A stretch of 64,000 nucleotides of DNA. Source: Lachnospiraceae bacterium. Lineage in GTDB: Bacteria > Bacillota > Clostridia > Lachnospirales > Lachnospiraceae. The stretch covers positions 173,971 to 237,970 of the forward strand of contig JAETRD010000005.1 in assembly GCA_021770345.1 (NCBI GenBank). The letters are read 5' to 3'. Within the stretch, counting starts at the first letter, position 1. Each line of letters starts with the position of its first letter. Shown here in pieces: positions 41,109-51,472 of the stretch. The position numbers were made by a program, and so were the translations under genes. The notes under the pieces were generated by a model. That model was not told where the DNA came from, searched no databases, and was given only the letters and a program-made list of their open reading frames with translations.

Positions 41109-42056
41109 CTACGACAGCGTAAGCGTGTCAATCACACCTTTCAGCTGTCCCGCAGACGCCAGCAAATCCGCCTCTTCCTTCTCACTGAGCGGAATCTCAA
41201 GCACCTTCTCGATGCCGCTTTTTCCGATCACCGACGGAATGCTGAGCGCGAGACCCGAGAGGCCGTATTCCCCTTCTAACACTGCCGATACCGGAAGCAC
41301 GGCGTGTTCATCCTTCACGATGCACTCCGCAATCCTTGCCACCGCCATGGCAATCCCGTAATAAGTCGCTCCCTTCCGCTCAATGATCGCATATGCGCTG
41401 TCCCGCACATCCTCATAAAGGCGCTCCATCGAAGCTTCATGATTAAAGTGTCCCCGCAGCTCACAGAAATGATTGAGCTCGATGCCGGACACATTTGCCG
41501 CGCTCCACACCGGAAGCTCACTGTCCCCATGTTCGCCGATAATTGTCGCATGTACGCTGCGGCTGTCCACATCCAGATGCTTTCCGAGCAGGTATTTCAG
41601 CCGGGCCGTATCCAGCACCGTCCCCGAACCAAACACGCGCTCCTTCGGATAACCCGATATTTTCAGCGCCGCATACGTCAGCACATCCACCGGATTTGCA
41701 ACTATCATCAGAATTCCCTCAAACTTTGCAGCCGTAATCTGCGGGATAATCGATTTTAAAATGGACACATTTTTCCCGATCAGATCCAGACGTGTTTCCC
41801 CGGGCTTTTGATTTGCTCCCGCCGTGATGATAATCAGTGAACAGTCCGCCACATCACCGTAATCTCCTGCGTAAATGTCCATCGAGGCCGTGTAGGGCAG
41901 TCCATGTCCCAGATCCATTGCCTCCCCCTCCGCTTTCGCGCGGTCCGCGTCAATCAACACGATCTCCGAATATATCCCGCGCTGCATCAGGCTGAACGCA
42001 ATCGAGGAACCCACAAATCCACACCCGATAATCGCCGCTTTTCTCAAATTTATCAT
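41109..42056 (-). CDS. ldh: L-lactate dehydrogenase
   Basis: A 315-residue NAD-dependent enzyme that reduces pyruvate to lactate. NAD-binding GCGFVGSSIAFSLM, the mobile loop NQKPGETRLDL with Gln (lactate type; malate enzymes carry Arg there), VANPVDVLTYAALK, and the catalytic histidine in GEHGDSELPVWS. No fructose-bisphosphate site analysis was tried. The gene reads away from the hydratase with a gap of about 150 bases; I saw no clean promoter, only TAGAAT at about 42091. It is a central enzyme of fermentation in these bacteria. Confidence 0.94.
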   Translation of the reverse strand: MINLRKAAIIGCGFVGSSIAFSLMQRGIYSEIVLIDADRAKAEGEAMDLGHGLPYTASMDIYAGDYGDVADCSLIIITAGANQKPGETRLDLIGKNVSILKSIIPQITAAKFEGILMIVANPVDVLTYAALKISGYPKERVFGSGTVLDTARLKYLLGKHLDVDSRSVHATIIGEHGDSELPVWSAANVSGIELNHFCELRGHFNHEASMERLYEDVRDSAYAIIERKGATYYGIAMAVARIAECIVKDEHAVLPVSAVLEGEYGLSGLALSIPSVIGKSGIEKVLEIPLSEKEEADLLASAGQLKGVIDTLTLS

Positions 42057-42134
42057 ACTTACCTCTCCCTTCTTACTGTTTTATTCTATCCTTTGAATCG
42101 GATAATATTCCGTCTTTCACCATCGCGCTACGAC

Positions 42135-42174
42135 AATGGAGAGGTGATTAGTTATATCTAACCACCTCTCCATT
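42135..42174 (-). terminator. stem-loop between the hydratase and ldh
   Basis: AATGGAGAGGTGATTAG (42135-42151) and CTAACCACCTCTCCATT (42158-42174), one A-C mismatch. No T run on the minus side, so a weak terminator or RNA stabiliser. Confidence 0.5.
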
Positions 42175-42205
42175 ATACTCTGTCCGACTGATTCCCGCAA
42201 TGTTT

Positions 42206-44506
42206 TTATGCGCGGTTATAATTAATCAGACACCCTTTTAAGATAATCTCCCTCTCGTCTTCGGTCATCGCCCCAAGACGAAGCGTAAACTCTTTAAGTC
42301 CGTCCTCCTTCACCGCATACGCCGTAATTTCGGAGCACTTCTCCTCCACCGCGCGGCGGATTCCCGGAATGTAGAGATAATCCAGATTCCGAAACGGCAG
42401 TTCCCCCTCCTCGATGAGGAACGGCAGCATGCCCCAGTTAATCAGATTCGACCGGTAGCGCTTTGTCGCGTATTCATTCGCGATATTCGCCCAGCCCCCG
42501 AGCACCTTCTGACAGGACGCCGCCTGCTCTCTCGCGGAGCCGTCCCCCGGCTTCACCGCAAAAATCGTGCTTCCGAAACCGATCTGCGCAGCCGTTGCAT
42601 CCCTGTAGTCTTTGTCCGGGAACGCGGCATGAACCGCCGCCATCACCGGTTTTAATTCCTCAAGAACCTCTAACGGACATGTTCCCGCCTCGACGGCCTT
42701 CTGCGCTTTCTGTATCTCCTTTGCACGCCCGACATACAGCGGGTCCTTCCTCGACAGCGCAAATTCCGCGAGTCCCAGCGGATTCGAGCGGAAGGAGGAA
42801 GTCTCCCCCGACGGAATCAGCTCGTCCGTCGTCGTGACCGGATCATGGATCTCGGACACCACTTTCAGCACCAGATCCCCAGGCAGAGCACTCATCATCG
42901 GCCAGTCTTTGATATTCGGTCCAAACTGAATCTCCACATCCGGGTCTGCAACTCCTTTGCTGTCAAATACCCGGTTCTCGTATATCGTTTTATCGAAGAA
43001 ATATTTCGGTTTCGTAAACTCTGCATCCACATCGGTGGCAGCGGTCAGATACCCCTTATTCGCCGCGGTAGCCGCGATAGAGCGCGCATCCATAAGCGCC
43101 ACCGAAGCCACCTGGCCGTTCTGCACCTTAGAGCCCTCCCTGTTCGGAAAATTCCGCGTGGAATGGCGGATAGAAAATGCATTATTCGCCGGTGTATCCC
43201 CCGCCCCGAAGCACGGGCCGCAGAACGCGGTCTTGACGATGGCTCCGGCCTGCATCAGCGACGCCACCGCGCCGTTCTTCACCAGCTCCATGTAAATCGG
43301 CGTGCTGGCCGGATAAACACTCAGCGTAAACTCATCCGACCCGATACTGCTTCCTTTTAAGATATCCGCCGCATCGCAGATATTCTCGAAACCTCCTCCC
43401 GCGCATCCCGCAATGATTCCCTGATCCACATACAGTCTGCCGTCTCTGACCTTGCTCCTCAAGTCCAGCTTCACCGCACCGTCGAAGCTCACCTCGGCGC
43501 GCTTCTCACAGTCCGCGAGAATGTCGGCGAGATTCGCGTTCAGCTCCTCGATGGTGTAAGTGTTGCTGGGATGGAACGGCATCGCGATCATCGGCTTCAC
43601 CGCGCTTAAGTCAATCTCGATCATGCCGTCATAATAAGCAACCTGTCCCGGATTAAGCTCCCGGTAATCCTCCGCCCTTCCGTGAATCTCATAAAATTCT
43701 TTTACTTTATCGTCCGTCCGCCAGATCGAAGACAGACAGGTTGTCTCCGTGGTCATAACGTCCACGCCGATACGGAAATCGACACTCAGATTCGAAACGC
43801 CGGGGCCGACAAACTCCATGACCTTATTCTTTACATAGCCGCGGTCAAACACCTCCCCGATAATCGCGAGCGCCACATCCTGCGGGCCCACGCCTTTCGC
43901 GGGCGTGCCTGTCAGATAGACGCCCACAACCTCCGGCATGTCAATATCGTAGGTCTTCGAGAGAAGCTGTTTTACCAGCTCCGGGCCGCCCTCGCCCACC
44001 GCCATCGTCCCGAGCGCGCCGTAACGGGTGTGGGAGTCGGATCCGAGAATCATCCTGCCGCCGCCCGCGAGCATCTCTCTTGCATACTGATGGATAACCG
44101 CCTGATGCGGCGGCACATAGACACCGCCATACTTTTTCGCGCAGGTCAACCCGAACATGTGGTCATCCTCATTGATGGTTCCCCCGACCGCACACAAACT
44201 GTTATGGCAGTTTGTCAGCACATAGGGAATCGGAAACTTTTCAAGCCCCGAAGCCCGCGCCGTCTGAATAATCCCCACAAACGTGATATCGTGGGAAGTC
44301 AGTTTATCAAATTTAATCCGGAGTTTTTTCATATCCCCGGATGTATTATGTTCCTTTAAAATGCCATAGGCAATCGTATTTGCCGCGGCCCCCTCCTTCG
44401 TACCGGAAGTGCCCGTCTTCGCCGCGATTGCGGCTGCCGCATCGTTACCGTCCTCAATCAGCTCCGTACCGTTTACCAGATACACGCCGTTTTCATATAA
44501 TTTCAT
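42206..44506 (-). CDS. aconitase-superfamily hydratase (YbhJ-like)
   Basis: A 766-residue Fe-S hydro-lyase. Aconitase-like elements: [27 protein letters not shown], the Fe-S cysteine region [11 protein letters not shown], and the paired cysteines in [15 protein letters not shown], followed by [15 protein letters not shown]. The C-terminal swivel domain includes [37 protein letters not shown]. So catalytic iron-sulfur ligands appear intact. The family member YbhJ has no confirmed substrate; citrate/aconitate or a methylated analogue is possible. Start at 44506 is chosen because GGAG is 6 bases upstream; the ATG 12 bases earlier lacks one. It has a near-perfect promoter at 44593-44621. Confidence 0.88.
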   Translation of the reverse strand: MKLYENGVYLVNGTELIEDGNDAAAAIAAKTGTSGTKEGAAANTIAYGILKEHNTSGDMKKLRIKFDKLTSHDITFVGIIQTARASGLEKFPIPYVLTNCHNSLCAVGGTINEDDHMFGLTCAKKYGGVYVPPHQAVIHQYAREMLAGGGRMILGSDSHTRYGALGTMAVGEGGPELVKQLLSKTYDIDMPEVVGVYLTGTPAKGVGPQDVALAIIGEVFDRGYVKNKVMEFVGPGVSNLSVDFRIGVDVMTTETTCLSSIWRTDDKVKEFYEIHGRAEDYRELNPGQVAYYDGMIEIDLSAVKPMIAMPFHPSNTYTIEELNANLADILADCEKRAEVSFDGAVKLDLRSKVRDGRLYVDQGIIAGCAGGGFENICDAADILKGSSIGSDEFTLSVYPASTPIYMELVKNGAVASLMQAGAIVKTAFCGPCFGAGDTPANNAFSIRHSTRNFPNREGSKVQNGQVASVALMDARSIAATAANKGYLTAATDVDAEFTKPKYFFDKTIYENRVFDSKGVADPDVEIQFGPNIKDWPMMSALPGDLVLKVVSEIHDPVTTTDELIPSGETSSFRSNPLGLAEFALSRKDPLYVGRAKEIQKAQKAVEAGTCPLEVLEELKPVMAAVHAAFPDKDYRDATAAQIGFGSTIFAVKPGDGSAREQAASCQKVLGGWANIANEYATKRYRSNLINWGMLPFLIEEGELPFRNLDYLYIPGIRRAVEEKCSEITAYAVKEDGLKEFTLRLGAMTEDEREIILKGCLINYNRA

Positions 44507-44592
44507 ACAATTCTCCATTCCTGCATGTGATATTTTCTCACACTGTCCTCTGTCATCCTGTGGCCGGGCGGCGCATGCACCGCCTGTGAAAA

Positions 44593-44621
44593 ATTATATA
44601 GGCAGGCTCTCCAAAAATCAA
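44593..44621 (-). promoter_or_regulatory. promoter of the hydratase gene
   Basis: Minus-strand TTGATT (44621-44616) and TATAAT (44598-44593), 17 bases apart. Confidence 0.78.
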
Positions 44622-44705
44622 GTACTTTTCCACACTGCCCCGCTAAAATGGTAACAAGTCAGCCGGCGGCTTCCTGATAACGGAATCCGGCCCGCTAAAA
44701 TCGAT

Positions 44706-45365
44706 TTATGTAAGAATCCCGTCTTCCATCATAAGGATAACGTCAAACAGCGTGTCCGCCTCCGCGGTGATAATATCTGCCGTCTCCCCCTCCGCCCGGG
44801 TCAGATCCGGCACCATAACCGTGCGCAGCCCCGCATCCACCGCGGCGCGCACGCCGTTGGGCGAATCCTCCACCGCAATGCAGTCCCTGGGGTCCTGCCC
44901 GATCTGTTCGCAGGCATACCGGTAAATATCCGGTTTCGGCTTTCCGTTTTTGACCATCGAAGCACAGATGACCCGGTCGAACTTGTCGCGCAGGCCGACT
45001 CTCGTCAGATAATCCTCCGCACGCGCGGGATCTGTCGCGGTCGCGACCGCAGTCTGGATTTTGTGGCCCCGCAGATAATCGAGAAGCTCGTCCGCCCCCG
45101 TCTTTTTGTCAATCCCGTACCGCTCGATATGAGCATTCATCAGCTCTTTTCGCCTCTCCCGCACCGCCTGGTAGGAAAATCCCTCCCCCAGCTGCTGCCT
45201 GAGGTAAGGCGCCGCATACTTTCCCGCCATGCTGCGGATGGCAAGCGCCTGCTCTTTCGTCATCTCAAAGCCCGCCTCCTTTGCCGCCTGCCTCCAGTAC
45301 CGGTTCAGCCACTTTTCCGTATCGATAAGGACACCGTCCATATCAAAGATTACCGCCTTTATCAT
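44706..45365 (-). CDS. HAD-family phosphatase/phosphoglucomutase-like
   Basis: A 219-residue HAD enzyme: motif I FDMDGVLIDTEKW (nucleophile and acid Asp), motif II in VATATDPAR, motif III lysine in GKPKPDIYRYA and motif IV VEDSPNGVRAAVDAG. The helical cap (about residues 18-85) is of the beta-phosphoglucomutase/phosphatase type. The substrate is not known. Start at 45365 has GAGGAGG upstream; it overlaps the histidine kinase by 23 bases, so it is translated from the same transcript. The operon RR-HK-HAD is not a typical set and suggests a sugar phosphate or wall precursor in the regulated response. Confidence 0.88.
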   Translation of the reverse strand: MIKAVIFDMDGVLIDTEKWLNRYWRQAAKEAGFEMTKEQALAIRSMAGKYAAPYLRQQLGEGFSYQAVRERRKELMNAHIERYGIDKKTGADELLDYLRGHKIQTAVATATDPARAEDYLTRVGLRDKFDRVICASMVKNGKPKPDIYRYACEQIGQDPRDCIAVEDSPNGVRAAVDAGLRTVMVPDLTRAEGETADIITAEADTLFDVILMMEDGILT

Positions 45366-47373
45366 CTGCTTCCTCCTCGTCAACCGGGAACAGAATGTTC
45401 GCCTTAAATAAATCTCCGTCCACAGAAATTTCAAATTGTCCGCCCATCAGCTGCGTCAGGCTCTTGGCAATCGAAAGTCCAAGTCCGCTTCCCTCGGTCG
45501 TCCGCGAAGTATCCCCCCGGATAAAACGCTCCGTGAGATCCTCCGCACTGTTATTTTCTACTGCCAGAGACTGCTCCGACACGTTCTTGATTGAAAATGC
45601 AGCCGTCGTCCCGTCGGTCTGCACCTCCACATATACCCGTGTCTTCTCCAGTGCATATTTTGCCACGTTATTGTAAAGATTCTCAATCACCCGGTACAGC
45701 TGCCTGCCGTCCGCCCGGATATATACCGCCGAATGCGGCAGCTTCGTCACAATCGTCAGTTCCTTGCCCTCAAACTTCTCGTTGAACTCCCCTCCGGTCT
45801 GGCAAACCAGCTCCACTAAATCGATCTGCTGCATATCCAGCTTGACATTGCCCGAACTCACCTTCGACGCTTCCACCAGATCCTCGGTCAGCTGCTTTAG
45901 GCGCTGGGATTTCTCATCCAGAATGCAGATATAACTGTTGACTCTCTCATTGTCAATCTGCTCGCGCTTTATCAGATTCACATAATTGATAATCGACGTC
46001 AGCGGCGTCTTGATGTCGTGCGAAACATTTGTGATCAGATCCGCTTTCATCCGCTCGTTTCTGGTATTGTCATCCACCGCGTTCAAAAGCCCCCTGCCGA
46101 TGTTGTTGATCGCCTCTGCCAGCTTTCTGTCCTCGCCGTGCAGCTCCTCCACATCGATTTTCGCTTCCAGATTTCCCTCGGAAATATTGCACACCCCCTG
46201 TAAGATCCGGTAATGCTCCACCGCGGTGCGCAGCAGCAGATATGCCTCCGCGCCGCAGAATATCAAAAGCAGCAGAAGGCACAGCCCGTTTTTATAACGA
46301 AACGTTCCGAGCGCCAGCACAAAGCAGACCGCCATATGCGCGGCAAACAGAATCAGCACACGCGCCGTCACGGTCCGCTCCCGCAACGTCTTATCGATTC
46401 CGCGCACCAGCCAGCAGGTGAGGCTCGTTTCCCAGATGCTTTCCGCCTTAAGCCTTCGAACCATACTCAGATAAAAAATCAGGAAAAGCACGTCCACAAT
46501 AAAGCTGATCGTCCCCGATGCCACAAGCAGTCCCGCCACATCCCACTCTTTATTTCCGGTCCGCCCCATCAAAAGAATGAGCTCGCTCGCACTCAAAACA
46601 AATCCGGCAATCAGCAGTTCGGTCTTGATCTTATCCACCGTGCACAGGAATATTCCCTCTTCATTCTCCCTGTGTCCGGCTGCAAGCGTCAGATATACCA
46701 GCGTCAGAATCCATCCCATAAGGCTTACCATGCCTGCAAAAATACTGACCTTAATCCACGGATGCAGCTGTTCATACTCTCTGCGCGCTTCATACAATTC
46801 GTCTTTTACCGGAAGCTGGGTGTCCACGCTGATCACCAGCACCACGTTTTCCATCGGCCAGTATGCCTGTGAGTTGTGGTTTCCCAAAAAATAGTTATCC
46901 AACCCGCGGATATTCGTGCCGAATTCCTTTTTCTCCATATCATAGAGCAGATAATTCCCCATGGTCTTTGCTTCCATGAGAATCGTCTCGATATCAAATG
47001 CCTGACCGGCTTCGGTGTCCGGCTGGTTCGTGTACCAGACCCCGTCCTCCTTATACCAGTAACAGAAATTCGTGTCTTCGCGTTTAAATTCACTGTTGTA
47101 CTGCAGGTAACGCTTGTCCTCCTCCGAGCTGCGGTCCTCCCCTTTTTTGATCAGATTCAGATACTCATACAGGTCATTGCATTTCTGTTCCATACATTTC
47201 TGATAATAGCCGGAACCGAGAAAATTCTCGGTCCCGATATCCGTCAGCTCCAGAATGTTCCGGTTCATCAGTGTTCCGAGCAGAAAGACAGAGACCGTCA
47301 GCACGATCGTAAAAAACGAGTGCAGCAGCAGTCCTGTCATTTTCATTCCGTAGCTATATGAATTTCTTTCCAT
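45343..47373 (-). CDS. membrane sensor histidine kinase
   Basis: A 676-residue kinase. First membrane helix at about residues 12-34, an extracellular sensor domain (about 35-195) and then some five or six further membrane helices (about 200-380), unusual compared with the two of a VanS-type kinase. A HAMP-like linker leads to the phosphoacceptor VSHDIKTPLTSIINYVN, then the ATPase domain with N box NLYNNVAKYAL and G2 box GSGLGLSIAKSLTQLMGG. The G1 box is atypical (FSIKNVSEQ). It follows the response regulator by 8 bases. Signal unknown. Confidence 0.9.
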   Translation of the reverse strand: MERNSYSYGMKMTGLLLHSFFTIVLTVSVFLLGTLMNRNILELTDIGTENFLGSGYYQKCMEQKCNDLYEYLNLIKKGEDRSSEEDKRYLQYNSEFKREDTNFCYWYKEDGVWYTNQPDTEAGQAFDIETILMEAKTMGNYLLYDMEKKEFGTNIRGLDNYFLGNHNSQAYWPMENVVLVISVDTQLPVKDELYEARREYEQLHPWIKVSIFAGMVSLMGWILTLVYLTLAAGHRENEEGIFLCTVDKIKTELLIAGFVLSASELILLMGRTGNKEWDVAGLLVASGTISFIVDVLFLIFYLSMVRRLKAESIWETSLTCWLVRGIDKTLRERTVTARVLILFAAHMAVCFVLALGTFRYKNGLCLLLLLIFCGAEAYLLLRTAVEHYRILQGVCNISEGNLEAKIDVEELHGEDRKLAEAINNIGRGLLNAVDDNTRNERMKADLITNVSHDIKTPLTSIINYVNLIKREQIDNERVNSYICILDEKSQRLKQLTEDLVEASKVSSGNVKLDMQQIDLVELVCQTGGEFNEKFEGKELTIVTKLPHSAVYIRADGRQLYRVIENLYNNVAKYALEKTRVYVEVQTDGTTAAFSIKNVSEQSLAVENNSAEDLTERFIRGDTSRTTEGSGLGLSIAKSLTQLMGGQFEISVDGDLFKANILFPVDEEEADDKGGNL

Positions 47374-47381
47374 GCACGCTC

Positions 47382-48074
47382 CTAGTTCTTATCAATTTTA
47401 TAACCGACTCCCCACACAACCTTCAGGTAGCGCGGCTCCTTCGGATTGATTTCAATCTTCTCGCGGATATGGCGGATATGCACCGCTACCGTGTTGTCCG
47501 CGCCGATCGCATCCTCGTTCCAGATGCTCTCATATATTTGATTAATGGAAAAGACCTTGCCCTGATTCTTTACCAGAAGCAGCAGAATGTTGTACTCGAT
47601 CGGCGTCAGCTTCACGCTCTCGCCGTCCACGGTCACTTCCTTTAAATCGTCGTTGATCGCAAGACCCCCGACCGCATAGACCGCCTCCCCGGATTCCGCG
47701 GCATTGCCAAGCTGTGTATAGCGGCGCAGCTGAGATTTGACCCGGGCGACAAGCTCAAGCGGATTAAACGGCTTCTCCACATAGTCATCCGCCCCGATAT
47801 TCAGACCGAGAATCTTGTCCGAGTCCTCTGTCTTTGCGGAGAGAATAATAATAGGAATGCTGCTCTCCTCGCGGATTTTCAGGGTAGCCCTGATCCCGTC
47901 CAGCCGCGGCATCATCACGTCCATAATCAGCAGATGCACCTCATTCTCCCTGAGAATTGCAAGCGCCTCCTCCCCATCATACGCTTTCAATACCCCATAA
48001 CCCTCCTGCTGCAAATAGATATCAATCGCTTCCACAATCTCTCTGTCATCGTCACATACCAGTATTGTCTGCAT
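47382..48074 (-). CDS. OmpR/PhoB-family response regulator
   Basis: A 230-residue regulator. Receiver domain with the acidic pair CDDDRE, phosphoacceptor in HLLIMDVMMPRLDG, Thr/Ser and Lys in ILSAKTEDSD. C-terminal winged-helix DNA-binding domain (about 135-228) with VKLTPIEYNILLLLVKNQGKVFS and VAVHIRHIREKIE. Its mate is the next gene, the sensor kinase. AGGAGG lies before the ATG at 48074. No clear promoter, although TAGAAT appears upstream near 48140. Confidence 0.95.
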   Translation of the reverse strand: MQTILVCDDDREIVEAIDIYLQQEGYGVLKAYDGEEALAILRENEVHLLIMDVMMPRLDGIRATLKIREESSIPIIILSAKTEDSDKILGLNIGADDYVEKPFNPLELVARVKSQLRRYTQLGNAAESGEAVYAVGGLAINDDLKEVTVDGESVKLTPIEYNILLLLVKNQGKVFSINQIYESIWNEDAIGADNTVAVHIRHIREKIEINPKEPRYLKVVWGVGYKIDKN

Positions 48075-48237
48075 GATGTCCTCCTAAACTAAAACAAACG
48101 TATCGCCTTCGCTGTTATATTTTTTTATTCTAACAGGAATGTCTAAATTGTTGTAGTAAAGATTTCTTAAACTTTCATTAATTTTACACGAAACGGTTTT
48201 TCTGTACCGCAAACGTACACAGCCCCAACCGAAATCG

Positions 48238-48273
48238 AAAAAGAGCCCTGAAATCACTTCCAGGGTTCTTTCT
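48238..48273 (-). terminator. terminator overlapping the end of the membrane protein gene
   Basis: Stem 48238-48250 with 48261-48273 (AAAGAACCCTG and CAGGGCTCTTT on the minus strand, one G-U), followed by TTCGATTT. The gene's stop codon (48254) lies in the loop. Confidence 0.75.
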
Positions 48274-48664
48274 CGTTCGCCTTTATCTCTTCCAGAGCTT
48301 TCATTATCTGCTTTTTCCTCCGGTATGCAGCCTCTATCGCATACAGCTCTTCAATTTTTTTCATGATAACGTCAGTCCGGTCTATCTTCATCTCTTCCCA
48401 TCCCTTCTTGCGCTTAAAGCCTTCGGAAATCCACCATACGGCAAGCATCGAATCGACAAGCAGATAGGTGAGCGGCAGATTTACGATTGTTCCTGTCACA
48501 ATGCAGAGCACAAAAAACACCATCCCGGGATCTATCGTGAACATAGAAAAGAAGCGGATGACACTCATCTCATCCGGGAACATCACTTTTCTCCAGTAGC
48601 AAAACTTTTTCTTCCGTTCCTCGCGTTTTTCTTCCTCTGTAAGAATTTTTTCTTCGTTTTCCAT
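48254..48664 (-). CDS. small membrane protein, unknown
   Basis: A 136-residue protein: an acidic/basic N-terminus (EEKILTEEEKREERKKKFCYW), two hydrophobic helices (about residues 45-65 and 65-85, VFFVLCIVTGTIVNLPLTYLLV) and a basic C-terminal helix (YRRKKQIMKALEEIKAN). No family recognised. Start at 48664 (ATG GAA) is favoured by AAAGG 9 bases upstream; the ATG 6 bases earlier is closer to the SD. It follows the coiled-coil gene by 34 bases in the 5'-nucleotidase operon, and is its last gene. Confidence 0.62.
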   Translation of the reverse strand: MENEEKILTEEEKREERKKKFCYWRKVMFPDEMSVIRFFSMFTIDPGMVFFVLCIVTGTIVNLPLTYLLVDSMLAVWWISEGFKRKKGWEEMKIDRTDVIMKKIEELYAIEAAYRRKKQIMKALEEIKANEKEPWK

Positions 48665-48698
48665 ACACATCTGCCTTTCTAAAACTACAAATCTTATT

Positions 48699-49466
48699 TT
48701 AAAAGAATTTTCTCCCGCCCTTCCTGTCCTGCTTTTTCCCGGAAGACTGTCCCTCTTTGCCGTTCTCCTTCCATTTAAAATACTCGGCATCCAGATTCAC
48801 CACAACCTCCGGAGCGGCCTCCCTTTTTTCCTCCTGCGGTATCTCTTCGGCGAATTCCGTTTCGAGGGAGATTCCCATTTTATCGAAATAATCCTGATTG
48901 ATCTTAATCTCCGGCCTGACCGGGGCATAGGCGGACGACTCCTGCGGTTCTTTCTCCTTCTTCGCCTTCTCCCTGGCAATCTGGCGGTTGCGCTCCTCAA
49001 TAAGGTGCAGATATTTCTCCGTATCCTTCAGGTCTTCCAGATTCCCCTTCAGCTCCGACTGATCCCTGCTCACTTTCTGCTTTTCCTTTTTCAACGCATC
49101 GTCCATTTTTTCGTAGATACCACGCATCGCATCACAGGTTTCCTGTATGATCCCCTGCACATTGCGGAGCGCTTCATCCGTATAGAGAATCGACGCCGCA
49201 TAGACATCCTCCGCCATCTGACCGGCGTCCGCCACAATCTCGTCGGAGCGTCTGCGCACCTGCCGTTCCGCGGCATTCCGGCTCTGCACCGTCAGCTCAT
49301 GTTCCTCCATAATCTCATAAATACAGGTGTTCAGACGGTTTAAAAGCAATATCAGCTCTTTTTTATCCACAATGATACGGCCCGCTTCCCCGCGATATGC
49401 CTCGCTTCCGGCAAGCAAAATATAGATATCCCGCAATACCTGTTCCGTCTTGTCCTGCGCTCCCAT
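48699..49466 (-). CDS. coiled-coil protein, unknown
   Basis: A 255-residue soluble, highly helical protein. Residues 1-175 are mostly coiled coil (ERQVRRRSDEIVADAGQMAED, KEKQKVSRDQSELKGNLED), similar in look to DivIVA- or ATPase-stator-like proteins. The C-terminal tail has INQDYFDKMGISLETEF and NLDAEYFKWKENGKEG. It starts 9 bases after the nucleotidase stop with AGAGGAAATC upstream. No function is claimed. Polar scaffold or envelope role is a guess. Confidence 0.65.
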   Translation of the reverse strand: MGAQDKTEQVLRDIYILLAGSEAYRGEAGRIIVDKKELILLLNRLNTCIYEIMEEHELTVQSRNAAERQVRRRSDEIVADAGQMAEDVYAASILYTDEALRNVQGIIQETCDAMRGIYEKMDDALKKEKQKVSRDQSELKGNLEDLKDTEKYLHLIEERNRQIAREKAKKEKEPQESSAYAPVRPEIKINQDYFDKMGISLETEFAEEIPQEEKREAAPEVVVNLDAEYFKWKENGKEGQSSGKKQDRKGGRKFF

Positions 49467-49475
49467 GATTTCCTC

Positions 49476-51428
49476 TCATCTTCCTTTTCTGCGAATACGT
49501 TTTACAATTTTTACTGCCAGCAGAATCAACAAAGCAGCCAGCAGAATCACCACAATGACGACTGCTGCGATCATCACCGCATATTTGTTGGGGCTTTTCA
49601 GCAGATTTATAATATTCCTGCTATCCTCCACCACTTTGCGGTCGTGAAGCTCCCCGTAATAATCCGGTACGTTCGCAATGCCGTCGCCGTCGGTATCCGG
49701 AAAGGACGACATATAACGCGCAATCGCATCCCACGCCTTGAGCTCCCTTCCGTTCTCCGTGATGATCACGTCCTCGAAATCCTCAATCGGCGTCCCGTCC
49801 GCATACTTCGGTACGATGGACAGGATGCCGTAAGACATATCCGTCACGGCACTGAGCATCTGTCCGCTGTACAGATCCGCCACCACGCGGTACAGCTTAT
49901 CATCCTCTATTTCGACCCGTTCCCCGTTCGCATCGGTCAGATACAAGTCTGTCACCTTATTCAGAATCATGCGGTGCGGATTGTAAGTGAGATTCATCCT
50001 GCTGCAATATAACCGCGCGGTTTTCATATAGTCCGACACGGACGCATCGATCTCCGCCGCCGTTTTAAGCTCCTCACCGGTCAGATACACCTCTATCAGC
50101 GGATACCCCGGCACGCCGTCCGGACCGATGCCTAAAGAAAAGGAGGTAAATACATCGTCAACCGTGATATCTCCCGGTAGATAGGTATCGCGGATCGTGC
50201 CGCTCGGCACCACCGCCACGGCCACCGGTTCACCGTTGTAGTCCCCGGCATTTTCCACCGCATAAACATAGGCGTCTGATATAATATCCCCGAGATTGTG
50301 CTCGGTATGCACCAGTTCCAAATCCTGCAGTGAACTGAATGATATATCATTCTGTGCCAGCACCTGATCGGAAGTATACCCGAAATCAACCAGAAACTGA
50401 CTGTCTACCATTCCCTTAAAGTCTTCCACCTTTTCCTGTGTCGCCGCATCCTCCTCCGTATCCGGATAAGTCGGCACGAGCTCATACTGCGCGATCTCCC
50501 ATCTGCCGTCCTCTCGCTGCCGCATCCGGAGTGTTCCCACACGCTTTGTGTACTCTCCGCAGGACACGATCGCCGTATCCCCGTGGATGATCGGCTCCGC
50601 CAGCTCGCTGTGCGTATGGCCGCTGATGATCAGATCCAGCTCCGGCACATTTTTTGCGAGAATCTCGTCCTCGGATTTGCTCTCGTCTTCCCAGGTACCG
50701 CTGTGAGACACGCAGAGCATAAAGTCCACGTCCTCTGCCTCTTTAATCTCTGCAACGGTTTCCTTCACCGCCTCCACCGGATCTTTAAACAGCAGCTCGC
50801 AGGTCGGTGCACAGGCCAGCGCGTCATTGCCGAACACGCCGATCACCGCCATACGGACATCGCCCTTCTCCAAAACGACATAATCCTTCACGTCATACGC
50901 GGCAAAGCTGTCGGCGATCAGCTGCTGCCCCTCCCCCAGGCCTGCCTGCTCCATGGCTTCCCAGTCCACATTGCACAGTACGATTTCAGGCAGCACATCG
51001 CCGCTTTCCCTGGCGCTGTCTAACATATTGGAAAGTCCTTTGGAACGATAGTCAAATTCATGGTTGCCAAGCGTCGTAACCTCACAGCCGATTGCTCCGA
51101 GCATACGGAGCTCCACGGCCTGTTTCTCGTATATTGTCTGTACCAGGGTACCCATGGAAAAATCCCCGGCATCCACGACCAGTGTATCCGGATTTTCCTT
51201 TTTCTTCCCGTCCACGATTGTTTTAATCCGCGCAAATCCGCCAAGCTCCTTTATCTCCCCCTCATACACGGTCTCAAAACTGCCCACATGCGAATGTGTG
51301 TCATGCGTGAACACAATGTCCACTTCCTTCTTCTGCTCCCCGGCCATAACCGCAGTTGTCCCCACAAACTGCGGTGCAAGCATTGCGGCCAGCAAAAGCC
51401 CGGCCAACCCCTTTTTGCAATACATCAT
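49476..51428 (-). CDS. surface-anchored 5'-nucleotidase/UDP-sugar hydrolase
   Basis: A 650-residue exported enzyme of the UshA family. Signal peptide (about residues 1-25, KKGLAGLLLAAMLAPQF); metallophosphatase domain with VFTHDTHSHVGSF, VVDAGDFSMG, TTLGNHEFDYRSKGL, LCVSHSGTWEDES and IISGHTHSEL; C-terminal substrate domain with VVPSGTIRDTYLPGDI and YNPHRMILNKV; then a membrane anchor (about residues 620-645) with a basic tail KRIRRKGR. It dephosphorylates extracellular nucleotides or related compounds. ATG choice is 51428 or 51425, both after GGGGGAGAGG. The first gene of a three-gene operon. Confidence 0.92.
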   Translation of the reverse strand: MMYCKKGLAGLLLAAMLAPQFVGTTAVMAGEQKKEVDIVFTHDTHSHVGSFETVYEGEIKELGGFARIKTIVDGKKKENPDTLVVDAGDFSMGTLVQTIYEKQAVELRMLGAIGCEVTTLGNHEFDYRSKGLSNMLDSARESGDVLPEIVLCNVDWEAMEQAGLGEGQQLIADSFAAYDVKDYVVLEKGDVRMAVIGVFGNDALACAPTCELLFKDPVEAVKETVAEIKEAEDVDFMLCVSHSGTWEDESKSEDEILAKNVPELDLIISGHTHSELAEPIIHGDTAIVSCGEYTKRVGTLRMRQREDGRWEIAQYELVPTYPDTEEDAATQEKVEDFKGMVDSQFLVDFGYTSDQVLAQNDISFSSLQDLELVHTEHNLGDIISDAYVYAVENAGDYNGEPVAVAVVPSGTIRDTYLPGDITVDDVFTSFSLGIGPDGVPGYPLIEVYLTGEELKTAAEIDASVSDYMKTARLYCSRMNLTYNPHRMILNKVTDLYLTDANGERVEIEDDKLYRVVADLYSGQMLSAVTDMSYGILSIVPKYADGTPIEDFEDVIITENGRELKAWDAIARYMSSFPDTDGDGIANVPDYYGELHDRKVVEDSRNIINLLKSPNKYAVMIAAVVIVVILLAALLILLAVKIVKRIRRKGR

Positions 51429-51472
51429 TTCCTCTCCCCCAGTATCTTTTATGTATTCCCGGCATGTTACAA

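Noticed and set aside
44639-44701. Direct repeat CCCGCTAAAAT around a GCCGG/CCGGC stem
   Set aside because: Too short and A+T-poor to call an attachment site; may be part of a weak terminator after the HAD gene.
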